Below are positions 10,678 to 22,000 of a stretch of DNA of 64,000 nucleotides, in pieces (position 1 is the stretch's first letter; every line of letters begins with the position of its first letter). Under the pieces are notes generated by a model. It was not told the origin of the DNA. It ran no database searches and saw only the letters and a program-made list of their open reading frames with translations. This DNA is from Lactarius indigo. Lineage: Eukaryota; Basidiomycota; Agaricomycetes; Russulales; Russulaceae. The stretch lies in the NCBI GenBank assembly GCA_025766275.1, contig JAFKAC010000003.1, forward strand, positions 1,302,001 to 1,366,000, in the 5' to 3' direction. The translations under genes and the position numbers were made by a program.

Positions 10678-12174
10678 CAGAGTCATTGTAATATTGCACC
10701 GTTTTCGAGAAGAGCAACGATCAGTCGCGGCACTGCGACAGCGGTACCGTTCAGGGTGTGAGCGAATGGCAGTGTCGTAGGATGTTGGTGAGGGACTAGG
10801 AGCAGAAGCGGGACGATGGCGAATGTGTAGTCGGCGTGCTTGGTAGTCGGTGCAATTGGACAAAGAAGAGATCTCACCCCAGCTACCCCTTCCGGGCATC
10901 CAGGCCTCTATGTCGAATTTACGGTATGCGCTCGCACCAAGCTCCTCAGTTGGCATGTCAAGGACACTGACAAACAAACTCCCGTAAGCGGTACAACACG
11001 GAGGGGAGGGTTCGACTCAGCTCACCGGAAAGGGAACCCGAGCCCAGTGAAAATTTCAGTCTGCACGCGTCGCAGCTCGTCCATCAAGTCTTCGCTCTGA
11101 CTTGCCTGGGATACGGCGAACAACTCTAGCTTTGTGAATTGATGCACGCGGTATAAGCCCCGCGTCTCCGCGCCGCGCGCTCCTGCTTCTGAGCGGAACG
11201 CCCGGCCGAGGCCAACGATTTTCCGTGGGAGGGTCTCCAAAGGCAAGATCTTGTTCGCGAACATACCAGCAAGCGGTATCTCCGCCGTTCCGGATAATGC
11301 GAGTTCTGGATGAGGATGCGAGGACGAGGACGGATCGCCTGACAGGTGGTACATCTGCGAGACGGGTGGGTCTGCGTTGTTGTCACGTGGCTGGAAGCCG
11401 CACCTGTGCGCCACGTCAGAGCGCACGACGTCGGGCGTTATAACGGGTGTGAACCCGTGCTTGAGGGCGATCGACAGGCCGTAGTTCGTCAACGCCATTT
11501 CCAGCAGCGCAGCTTCGTGGAGAAGGTAGTACCACGAGGAGCCAGTGACGGTAGCGGCAGCCTCGAGGTCCAGTAGTCCTAGGTCTCTACAGACGGCGAC
11601 GTGATCACGGAGTGGAGAGGCCGGCATTGGATCGGGTCCATGTGTGGAGAGAATGACGGCAGCGGACTCAGGACCGAGAGGTGTGAGGGGATGCGTGTCG
11701 TTCGGCACGGCCAGGGTGAGGGAGAAAAGTTGGTCGTCTACTAGAGCCAAATCTCGTTCCAACTGTGAGATCTCTGATTTGAGTTCTTTCGCCTCCTGCA
11801 ACGCAGCATGCCTTGCATCCTGGTCCTTGCCAGCCCGGCGAATGCGCTCGCCGGCAATCGCTTGAGTATGGCGCCTGGTATTCAGGAGATGTGACACTTC
11901 TTTCTTTCGGTTGTATAGCCTCTCTATCGACTGGATTGCACCGACGGGGAGCGGGGCTTTACGGTTGAATGCGTTATGTGATTTGTAGACAACATTCTCG
12001 GATATCTCGCGGTAGTCCAGACGCGGTTTTGGCAGAGACGTTGATGCATTAGCAGACCGCGTGGAATAACGTCTCGTGCAGATACCTGCACCCGTGCGAT
12101 ATTCAGTGGATTGGACGAGAATGCGGATAACAACACTCACCCAAGGCGGAAGATAATTTCAGACAGCGAGCCAT
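10642..12174 (-). CDS. DIA4: Seryl-tRNA synthetase, mitochondrial, 3' end frameshifted
   Basis: Class II aminoacyl-tRNA synthetase that charges mitochondrial tRNA-Ser. Exons are complement(10642..10966,11026..12085,12141..12174). The start ATG at 12174 opens a short exon ([11 protein letters not shown]) spliced with GTGAGT to exon 2, giving an Arg/Ser-rich mitochondrial presequence. An N-terminal coiled coil (residues about 60-150) is followed by the catalytic core: [43 protein letters not shown], then motif 2 [20 protein letters not shown]. Exon 3 begins well ([34 protein letters not shown]). The conserved motif 3 region ([14 protein letters not shown]) then lies one frame away (from about 10780) and the final VALKPFW another frame away (from about 10690). 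As written the protein ends at 10642, 472 aa, without motif 3. This is either sequence error or a disabled gene. Confidence 0.85.
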
Positions 12175-12228
12175 GGCAAAGCGCGTCCTGTCACGTATTG
12201 TCACGCATCTCAGGTCGACGCGTCCTTC
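12175..12228. promoter_or_regulatory. 54-bp divergent promoter between SerRS and RFC4
   Basis: Only 54 bases separate the two start codons, which point away from each other. No TATA box is evident. The 5' UTRs must be very short or the transcription start sites must lie inside the opposite gene. Confidence 0.6.
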
Positions 12229-13659
12229 ATGGCATCAGTATCAGCAGCACCCAAGACGAACGGTTCAGACCTGCCGTACGAACTTCCCTGGTACGTCGCT
12301 ATCATGTCACACACAACCGATAACTCATAAACGAAAGGGTCGAGAAGTATCGACCTCATGTGCTAGATGACGTTGTTGGAAACAGCGACACCATTTCACG
12401 GCTGAAGGTCATTGCCAAGGATGGCAATGTACCCCATCTCATCATCTCAGTACGCGTCTTCTCAGCATCTTCGATGGTATGACCTCAAATCTTGAAGGGG
12501 ATGCCAGGTATTGGGAAAACGACAAGCATTCACTGTCTGGCACACCAGTTACTCGGAGACGCATACAAAGAGGGCGTGTTAGAACTGAACGCCTCCGATG
12601 AGCGGCGAGTCTGCATTTCCTTGCACTCTATCACCGATTTGTTAATAATGTGTCCAGAGGTATTGACGTCGTTCGAAATAAGATTAAGTCATTCGCACAG
12701 AAGAAAGTGACGCTGCCTCCGGGACGGCACAAAATCGTCATTCTGGATGAGGCCGACAGGTAACTGATACAATTCATGTTTACGACCTCCCGCTTATCGT
12801 TTTGGAGCATGACTGCAGGTGCTCAACAAGCCCTGCGTCGCACAATGGAGATTTATTCCAACACGACCCGCTTCTGTCTCGCTTGCAACATGTCCAACAA
12901 AATCATCGAGCCAATACAGAGTCGATGTGCCATCCTCCGCTATGCCAAGTTGACAGACCGTGAGATTCTTCAGCGGTTGTTGGAGATCTGCGCCGAGGAG
13001 AAAGTGAGCCCACAGCAGCCATGTAGTGTTTTTCACTTTCTTAATGTGTACCTCCAGGTCGAATACAACGACGATGGTCTTACGGCCCTCATATTCACCT
13101 CAGAGGGCGACATGCGGCAAGCGATCAACAACCTTCAATCGACATGGTCTGGGTTCAGCTTCGTCTCGGGCGACAATGTCTTCAAAGTTTGCGATCAACC
13201 CCACCCCATCATCGTCCAGAGTATGATCCGTTCATGCTCCAAAGGCGACATCGAAAACTCCGTGATAAAGCTTCAAGAGCTCTGGGACCAAGGTTACAGT
13301 GCCGTGGATATCATTGTAACCATATTTCGCGTCGTGAAGACCTTCGATGAGTAAGGCCCCAGTCGTCAGCTCGCTCCTCACTTCCTTAACACAATTACGT
13401 TAGGCTGCCGGAATACACAAAGTTGGAATATATAAAGGTAGCAATCGGTTGGCTAGACTTCCTTACGTAGGACGCTAATTCTTGGTCCAGGAAATCGGCT
13501 TCACGCACATGAGGATTCTGGAAGGGTTGGGTACGCTGATACAACTTGGTGGACTGATGGCCCGCCTCTGCAAGATGGTGAGGGCTGAGAATAGTTTTTG
13601 TCGCCAATTAGCTCATGAATTTCCTCCAGAACATGAAGCCAGAGCTCTTTGTCCCTTAG
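12229..13659 (+). CDS. RFC4: Replication factor C subunit (yeast Rfc4, human RFC2)
   Basis: Nine exons, join(12229..12290,12338..12449,12498..12604,12658..12759,12808..13003,13058..13350,13404..13437,13491..13577,13630..13659), 340 aa. This is an AAA+ subunit of the RFC clamp loader, which loads PCNA at primer-template junctions in the nucleus. Seen are YELPWVEKYRP (RFC box II), the Walker A loop GMPGIGKTT at residues 59-67 (an unusual Met/Ile variant of GPPGTGKT), [19 protein letters not shown], the DEAD box at 124-127, [12 protein letters not shown], the sensor/arginine-finger region [13 protein letters not shown], and the C-terminal collar ending KPELFVP. Overall identity with human RFC2 is obvious in every exon. 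Intron 3 (12605-12657) starts with GC (GCGAGT); the GC donor is needed to give DERGID. The 30-nt last exon supplies the stop. Confidence 0.95.
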
Positions 13660-13777
13660 TTTTTTTAAGTTTTTCAGGTCTTGTAGCATAAGGCTACCGT
13701 TAATATATATCAGGAAGGTGCTACTCACGAGTGCCCTTAATCAGCAGTGTTCAACTGGTGCAATAACACCTACACCC

Positions 13778-14717
13778 ATGGCCGTTTCACAAGATACACC
13801 AATTTCCAGACGCCTAAGTCACATCAAGCACATCATTATTGTTTGTTCTGGAAAAGGCGGCGTTGGCAAATCCTCAGTTGCTACACAACTTGCACTCTCC
13901 TTGTACATGTCGTCGCCTAATATGCGAGTCGGCATCCTAGATATCGATCTCACGGGACCATCAATTCCACGCATGCTCGGGGTAGACGGGCACGGTGTTC
14001 ACCAAAGTAGCGACGGGTGGGTGCCCGTGTATGCAGACGCGAGTGATGCGCGGCTTGCGTGCATGAGCGTCGGTTTCTTATTGAAGAAAAAGAGCGATTC
14101 GGTCGTGTGGCGAGGCCCCAAAAAAAACGCCATGATACGACAGTTCCTGGGTGATGTGCGTTGGGGAGAGCTGGATTATTTGGTTATTGATACACCACCA
14201 GGTGACGTGCGCCGATGACTGTTTTTAGATATAGTTTGGCTGACTTGCGGCGTGTTTGTATTTTCAAGGGACATCTGATGAACACCTGTCGCTACTGGAG
14301 CATTTGAGTCCTGCCCGCGACCGCATTTCCGCTGTCATCGTCACAACACCACAAGCTGTTGCCCTCATGGACGCGATGAAATGTCTCTCGTTCACGCGTG
14401 CTGTGGGCTTGCCCGTCCTCGGCATTGTGGAGAATATGAGCGGGTACGTATGCCCTTGCTGTGGGGAAGTCAGCAACGTGTTTTCGACAGGGGGAGGCCA
14501 AGAGATGGCACGTAAAGAGGGCGTACCTTTCTTGGGTGCATTGCCGGTTGACACGGAGTTGGTTGCGTTGCTTGACGCTGGCGAGGCTACGGGGGGAGAG
14601 GGATCTGGATCAGAAATTCCAGATGGAGAATTTGGGTTGGTTAAGCGATATCAGGGAACGCCATCAGCCAGGCTCTTTGGTAACGTGGTTAGTACGCTAC
14701 TCGGGACACTGCCTTGA
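13778..14717 (+). CDS. CFD1: Cytosolic Fe-S cluster assembly factor CFD1 (NUBP2)
   Basis: Two exons, join(13778..14201,14269..14717), 290 aa. The Cfd1-Nbp35 scaffold assembles 4Fe-4S clusters for cytosolic and nuclear proteins. The P-loop is [10 protein letters not shown] (deviant Walker A of the MRP/NBP35 family, about residues 24-33), followed by [17 protein letters not shown] (switch/Mrp signature), [10 protein letters not shown], and [16 protein letters not shown]. The CxxC pair C203/C206 is the bridging-cluster ligand. It lacks the N-terminal four-Cys extension of Nbp35, which separates it from that paralogue. The start was chosen at MAVSQDTP because the upstream in-frame sequence overlaps the 3' end of RFC4 and is not conserved. 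It lies 118 bp downstream of the RFC4 stop on the same strand, with its own promoter presumed. Confidence 0.94.
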
Positions 14718-14983
14718 AGGGAATGACTTTGTGCATTGTATCGCTTACGCGAATATGTCCGCGTAACCGAACACGGTCCGATCCGCCTCGTTGCCAGTCT
14801 TTTTTCCACGCTCTTGCCAAAGTTGAACCAACGCTCTTCTCTCCAACCCTCTCACACTGGTCGTCTCCGTCCGCCGCTTCGCTTCTGTTATGCTTCCTTC
14901 CCCCCTCTGATCGATATCCCCACCCCGCATCTATTTTCGTAGCGCCACGGACCCTATATATTGAATTTCTCAGCATTTTTACG

Positions 14984-16605
14984 ATGTACGACGACTCCCG
15001 TCACGAATTCACCCATCGCAAGACGCGCTTCTTAGCCCGTCTCTCTCCCGTCAAGCTGAGAGACGCGCGAAAGCGACAATCGCAAGGTTGGTGACTGCTA
15101 CTCGGGTCACAAGTTGAAACTCAAGACCGTAACGTAGTTAAGAGTGAACCCCTCAACCTCAGTACGATAATGCCTATCATTGTTCAATCACCAACACCTA
15201 CGGACGAAGAGGACGTGACAACCACGTTCCTACCTCAGCATTCCATTTCCCGGCGGAAAAGCCGTTTAGAGCGGTGGATCGAGGGCCAGCACGCGCACCC
15301 CGACGCGTTCCCAAACGACGATATGATAGCGCAAGGATCTTCACAATATCCCTATCCATATCTAGCTTTTTCTAACACGCGTCGTGCACGCTCTGCCTCG
15401 TGCGGAGACGATTCTGGATCCATCTCCGAAAGTTTCGTCCTCGTGGACGGGAATGACGAGACCGGAGAGCCACGCCGAGAGGAACTAAACATATTTGAAG
15501 AGGTAAAGATACGCATCACGTGACAATAATGCATTAATATATCCTCACCTCGACCCTCACCCCGCAGGCTACTCCCCTTGGACTCGGCACACCCCCCAGC
15601 ACGCGTGGTCACACGTATCTGCTTCGGACTCCGCCGTCGCTCCGTGCTTTTCGTTTCTCTTTGAATTCTCCTCGCCCCGCTTCACCTTCCCCCCACGATT
15701 CCTCTCCTTGTCTCCACCACCATTCCACCTTGCAACGACCTCCATTTTCCATGGGCCGCCATGGCCGCGCAGTCAGCGACGGCTCCCTCGCTCCCACGCA
15801 CTTACAGTACGATACCAATGAGACACCGCCCGCCGGCCACTCCTCCAGCTCATATGGCTCGTGGTCATTCAAACGCCCCAGCGTATTGGGGACCTTCGCA
15901 CCCTCCGATGCGTCGGCCGACGAAGGGTCCGCGTCCCACTTGTCACCACCGCGTCCCAGCTTCTCATCGAGCCTCACTTTCTCCTCTGGGACTACAGGAG
16001 TGTCGACGGACCCATGTACTCCGCATCTAGGGACCCCAAGTTCAGTGTCCTCTTCCCGACCCAAGGGGCCCCAACAATCCTTATGGTCCTTACCCCCCAA
16101 TGCCTCCCACCTTCACGATACGCCCAATGCAGAAACATCTGTACATGTCAAGCCTGGAACCCTGCGACTCCCTTTCTCGCTCAAGGCGTCTGGGAAGACT
16201 TTCCGCCACGTTCCTAGCATGCTTCCCATGTCACGGGATAAGCGAAAGAAGAAACTTGTCGTGAGTGGCATAGCCAAAGACGACCAGTTACGTCTGGAAG
16301 CTGTCAGAAAGTGGTGTGAGGTCCGTTGGCCTCGCATTCTGAGCATGGGAAACACGCTGATTCATGTTGCGGACTACAGTCATTCGGGGAAGTGAACCAA
16401 ATCACCCGCATGCCCAACGGGGACCTCCATATTGATTTCCGAAAAGCTGAAGTCGCCGACACGGTGCGTCTTTCATATTCACCTTCCTTTTTTTGGGAAA
16501 TGTCTCAAAGAGATACCGATGCAGGTGTGCCGCATCAATGCCCGAGTCCACATTGCCGGAGTCGGGAGCGTCTCACTATCCTGGTACTCAGGCAAAAAGC
16601 CATGA
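14984..16605 (+). CDS. Uncharacterised protein with C-terminal RRM-like fold
   Basis: Five exons, join(14984..15090,15163..15502,15568..16320,16380..16463,16525..16605), 454 aa. The first two thirds are Ser/Pro/His-rich and probably disordered. The C-terminus reads KKKLVVSGIAKDDQLRLEAV, CESFGEVNQITRMPNGDLHI, FRKAEVADTVCRI, RVHIAGVGSVSLSWYSGKK, which fits the beta-alpha-beta-beta-alpha-beta order of an RNA-recognition motif built from three exons. RNP aromatic residues are not clear, so RNA binding is inference. A TATA-like CTATATAT lies about 30 bp upstream of the ATG. The exon 1 donor at 15091 (GTGACT) was chosen because it alone keeps frame into MPIIVQSPTPTDEE. It could also start at the ATG at 15170. 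Confidence 0.7.
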
Positions 16606-19076
16606 CGTTTGGCCTATCCCTTTTGATATAACGTCGGTGAGCGTCTCTCTTGATGTAATATGATACTGATATACTGGTCTAGCGCCGTGCGGATGCACTT
16701 TGACCTTGTATTATTCGCGTCACGATTATGAAACGACCTCTATGCCCTTATGACCACCCCACTACCCAAGACATGACCCGCGGTGAACACGTCACTCGAC
16801 TCTTGTTTCTCGCACGTACCGCTCGACGCGACTTACCACCAGACTTGTCTCTATGCAACGTGCAATTATGCTGTAACGAAACGCACACATTTCCCTTTCC
16901 CTCTGGACTGGAGTTCATATATCGTAATGCGTCTGCATTCACCTGTTGTATATCCTAGCATTTTGATACCCCCTCACCTACGCACGCCGAATGTCGCACG
17001 TTGGCATCCTGACGAGAGCAAAGCAGGTCTGTTTATTGGACGTTGGACTCATTCGATATCTGTTTCCCACTTGCATGTATATTTTCATACTACATATTCT
17101 TTGGTGTATATCCGATGACGACAAAATTTGCATGAAAACGATTTGTTATTACACCCGTTCGGCCCCCGAATGGAAGTGAACAGGGGTAGTTTGGTTCCTT
17201 GGTTGCGTGCTGGTACTGGTACTGTCATAATCGCGAAGCATTGAACGGTTTCCTGGTGAACCTAACACACCATCTGCATCAGATCACGTCAACCGATAAA
17301 TAAATCACCAAGAGACTGTCAACCCTACGCTCATCGGGAAGCGATGCGAGCTAGCCCCTCCCATTGATCACTTGTCGCGTTGTTCCTGTGTAGCGAGCGC
17401 TCCTTCAATGAAATTTGGGCGGCTTTGAGGCGTACTCGCCATGAGAACACCGAATCGACCGCAGAAGCGTTTTGAAATTGGGCGCTAGCGAACAGGCGAC
17501 CAGGCGGCGGCGGATTGTTATTAGGCTATGCGGCGTTTCTTGGATCTTTTCCAAGGCGATAATTCCGTGGAAGGATTTCCTCGGCGATTTCGGCGTGGTG
17601 GTTGCACGTTGTATTATGTCACCAATTCCCCTCCTGGGTAACTTATTTATTCTTTTTTTGGACGACCCTTAGTTCATCCAGATCGCCCGGATCCGAGGCG
17701 AGTGGGGACTAGATAACTGATAGCTGAGTGCTGTTTTGGCAAACGGGGGGACAACACAATTCGACCCCAACCCCATCGCATGGAGTGTCATCAATCTCAA
17801 ACGAAAAAAAAAAACATGTTCTTGTGAAGTTTTGGTCGATTCGGGATCGGAATTGGAATTGGATCAATGCCTGCCCACCATCGGTGCCTCCTTGGGTGCC
17901 TCGACTGCAAGCACACTGCTTTTACGTTGCACTTGACCCACATCTTTGAAAAAAAAAAAAAAAACGCGGTCTCCACTTCGGTCCGCGGTGTATACGAAAG
18001 GTCTGGTTACCTCGGCGAGTGCCCCGGCAACCCACAGCACCTCATCGCTAGTAGGCTTCTCGTTCGAAGTATTCTTCCAGATAGATCCGCCACCGCTTTG
18101 TTTTTGTCCCCGCTGCTGCTCCGCGCTGGCGCTCCTACTGCCCATCCCTCTTGACATGCACACTGGTGTCTCTTACCTGGAGAAATCACTCACGGTCGAT
18201 GCGGGGCGTGTACAGCGACAACTGGACAGAGAGCAAGGATGCTGTCAATGCCAGAGCGTAAGGCTGGCGGACCGAACCGAACCGAAGTCTGTGTGAACCC
18301 GAGGACGGACAGGAGCGTAGGTCGCGGGGTCGTCCTTGTGACCCCCCTTCTCTTTTCCGAGGCTCACCCAGGTCATCTAGTATGGACTTTCTTCATTGTT
18401 GCCCGTACTAATTTACATACTCCGAAGCTCCCTGATTCGGTCATCGGCACTGGCGTTCAGTGTACCATGTTCAGTCGTTCCTCAAAAGTTCCGACTCTAA
18501 TCCTTGCTTTAATCATTGTTCCCGATTTCTTTCTATGCTTAACGATACCTTCACTCACAGCGTAGACTCACAACAGGCTATAGTTCGCCAGCAGTTCGCT
18601 AGTAGTCCAGCTTTTGTATTGGGTCCTTCTCGAACCGAAGTTTTAGAGACATTACTGCACAGCCGTATTATTAATAGATCCTGAGGCCCGAGTCGTTGGT
18701 CATTGTATCTGTATTTTGCGAGTCAGAGGGAGTGCAACGTTCTGCTCGACTCATACTTGCGAACACGAGATGTAATATGTGCGTTGGAGATCACTACAGA
18801 AAATGAACGTGTTTTAAACTTTAGACAGTACTGTCTGAATTCCAATACGAGAATTATGGAATGCAGAGCGGCGCTCTCTAGGAAGTTTCTAAAACGATAG
18901 AAGACGCAAGAGGGCTAGCACAGAAGGCATCAGTGTTTGTGGTCGAAAGGGTAAATGAATAGTGAACAGGATATCGTGTGAATGCAAATTGGGTGAAGTT
19001 TGAAAAGGAGATATGGTTTCTTGTTCCAAAGAAAAGTCAGGGGAAAGAAGGGATTAAGTTGAGTCCGTTTCACCGC
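16606..19076. other. Gene-poor 2.5-kb stretch
   Basis: No gene can be supported here. It contains two poly-A runs (17804-17814 and 17949-17964). One open minus-strand frame, about 17990-18163 (MGSRSASAEQQ..., ending near a possible GTAACC donor), has no recognisable family. Most of the rest looks like unconstrained intergenic or UTR sequence. Confidence 0.45.
17804..17964 (+). repeat. Pair of poly-A tracts (11 and 16 A)
   Basis: Eleven A residues at 17804-17814 and sixteen at 17949-17964, with ordinary sequence between. No target-site duplication, intronless gene copy or reverse-transcriptase fragment is seen next to them, so retroposition is not supported. Confidence 0.6.
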
Positions 19077-22000
19077 TCACAACTGTGGCCCATGGGTAGG
19101 AGATACAGAGGTCAGATCGAAGACGGCGGGGGAAGACGTGCTTGCTCTGACAATAGGGTCGACAGCCCTAGCCACGTCGTCGAGACACGTTTCCCCGGTT
19201 TGATCCATGACAGCACTCATGGACACAGCACCTCCTATATGCTTGAAGTGTCCCCTCCTGCGTGTCGCGTGCGTACCAAGGGCATTGTTTCCCCTACTTA
19301 TCCTCGCTTGCGTGGAACGGTCGCCCAGGCCACGACGTTTTGACAAGCCGAATCCGCGCTCGCTATATGTGCTCTGAGTTCGCGGGGGTTGTCCTGAGTG
19401 AGGAATGGCGTAATGAGTTCCGAAGAACTGAGGTGTAGTAAGGGGAGCTGTCACTCGAAGATTCGCCTGCGTTTGTGCACGGATGTCGGGGTGCACGGTG
19501 TCAGCATACCAACTATATCCATTTCCAACTGGCCCGAGATTAGGATTGTTCGGATGTTGTTGGCTTAGTCCAGCCATCATCATAGTACCCCTGTCTCTCG
19601 CAAACGAAGGGTGGTACTGTGGCGGGGGGTAGACAGCGTACATAGCCGTGGGCTGAGACGACCTAGTTTCAGGAACTATCATAGGTGGATGCGGCGCTGG
19701 GTGAGTTCCTCCAGCCTCAGGTGGATTTTGACGAGAACTAGTGTTCGCCATGTACTCGCCAAGTGCCTCAGGCGCATAAACTGGGATGAGACCTTGCTCG
19801 CTTTCGATGAAGCCAGTTGGTTGGAGAGGTGCTTGGCGCTCCGCTAAACCTGCCAAGTCAGCGTGTTGCTGCCCAGTGGTAGGAATTGGAGGAAGTGGTA
19901 AAGGGTATACTGAATAGTGAGGCATTGGCTACAATGGGTCAGTGATTTAATAAACGACTATCGAACTGGAGTCCGGACCTGATAAATGCTGTGGGGTGGG
20001 ATATGACGTCCCGTCTCGTTTGTGGTGACCACATGTGACGCCAAAGGTATTTGCGGATATCTCGGTAAGATGTGGGGAGTAGGTACATATGGATAAGGCA
20101 TGTACCACGGCGTGGGTGTATAGAACGCCGTGGGTGGCGGAGGGGGGTAGGTCATGGGGGGTACGGGGGCGTTAGAAACAGTGGATGGGGCCTGCGAAGG
20201 AATCCCTTGCACGCAAGGGTTTTCTGGTAACTGGGCCTGCATGTCCTGGTGACCAGAGGCTGTGCTATTTGGAGACCGAGAAAAAGCGGCCGCAAGTTCT
20301 TCACAGGGAGCTGGAATGGCGGATCTAATGCCATTCTGTGCGTGGAGAGGACTATCGTTAGCTGGGGAACTCCCAGTCTTGGAACTGAATTGATGACGTG
20401 GGCTAAATGGTCGCCCTTCGCTCGACCTGAAATGAGATTTTGGCCCATGTGTTTTCTGTATCGCACTGTCACGAAGCTGGACGCGAATATATCGACCGTC
20501 GTAAATGCGGTTGTGCTGTCGAAGACATGTCAGGGTCTGGTTGGAGCTGAGAAAAGAAACAGACAATACCTCTGCTAAGACTGCTCTGGATGACGATTTA
20601 TTGTTCTTGTACGTCACAAAAGCGAACGCCGACTTTCTGTGAGCTAGGAAAATGGGATGTAAGATACCAGAAGTCCCCAGCAACATACCACCCACCTGGC
20701 CTCACAAGCTTCACCTCAACGATCTCTCCGTATTGTCCAAATATTCTCCTCAGTCTCTGTTCATCCCACGTGCAACGCCCGTGGACTTCGAGACCCCCCA
20801 CGAATATAGTTGTCGTGTCAAGTGCGTTTTCAGTGTTTATATCGATGTTCTCGTTGTATAGCCCGGCGGCAGGACGCCGTGGCCGCACGTCTGACCATTG
20901 AGGGGCCGGTGGGATGGTAAAACTATCATAGAAGTTCAATCCGCGGCCAACTCGGGGGTGTCCGTTCCCGGGACTCCTTGGGGCGAATGGAGAGGCAAGG
21001 TCGACGAAAGGTTCACTTGGGACAGGAGCTGGGGATTGTGGACCCCCAAAATGAGTGGGAATGTCCAAAGGGGGTCTTAGTGGTGGCAGATGCCTGGAAA
21101 TCAACGACGGGCTATGTTAAGTGATGGGACTCCTTACGTGGGCGACGATGCCAGGACCTCACTCTTGGAGTGTGCCAGACTATCAGACACTACTTCCGAC
21201 CACTCAAGTGAGTTAGACGCCTGAGACAAGGCCGCACTGGCACCGAACACCACGTTACCCTGTTCTGGAGTGGCATCCTTCGTCTTTGGGGGGACATTGC
21301 TCAAATAACTCCCTGTCGACGGTGGTCGCTCGGACCCTGCAACGTCAGGGACAATTAAAGGCACATCCCGCAAGTCCATTTTGCTTCCAGACTCCACCAC
21401 TGTCCAGCAATCCGTGGTAGTAGGAGGATCAACACCTAGACACGAGAGGCGTTCTGAGGGTCGTGAGTCAACGGTAGCCTCAGTCTTGGAAGTGGGTAAG
21501 TTCATGGAGATCCCAACTTGGCTAGCCATAATGTTGTTGTCTGTGTACGGGTCTTGAATATGTTGTGGGCCTGACTTCCGCTTGACCGTCGACTGGTCCC
21601 TAACCTGGTGACCACGGGTAACGAGCCCATTTCGTCTAGGTATAAGCGCGTGCTGCTGGTTCGGCCATGTGACAGTGAGATGTGGGACATTGCGGAGAGC
21701 CTGCGCGAGGATAAGACTCAGGGGGTGGAGAATGTTATAGGGCTACTTGCCGCCAGAGCAGTTAGGCAGTCGTTGCGGTTCTCCCACTTGACTTCCCAGC
21801 ACCCCGGGTCCATGCCTGCGGATCTATCTGCATTATGAGGATGCGGATATGTCAGGTGCTCTATGAAAACCAGAGTTAGAGATGTGTGGCATTGAGGGTG
21901 TTTACAACTAACCCTTGTCATCGACAGGTTCTGGTTGGCGGGGGTTAAACGACTCTACGGGACCAAATGAAGAAGCAATTTGATGCAATGTCTGAGGAAG

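Noticed and set aside
17804..17964. Poly-A tracts as tails of retroposons
   Set aside because: No adjacent intronless gene copy, reverse transcriptase or target-site duplication could be found.
17990..18163. Minus-strand frame MGSRSASAEQQ... as a gene
   Set aside because: Only one short frame with a possible donor; no partner exon or recognisable family, so not annotated as a CDS.
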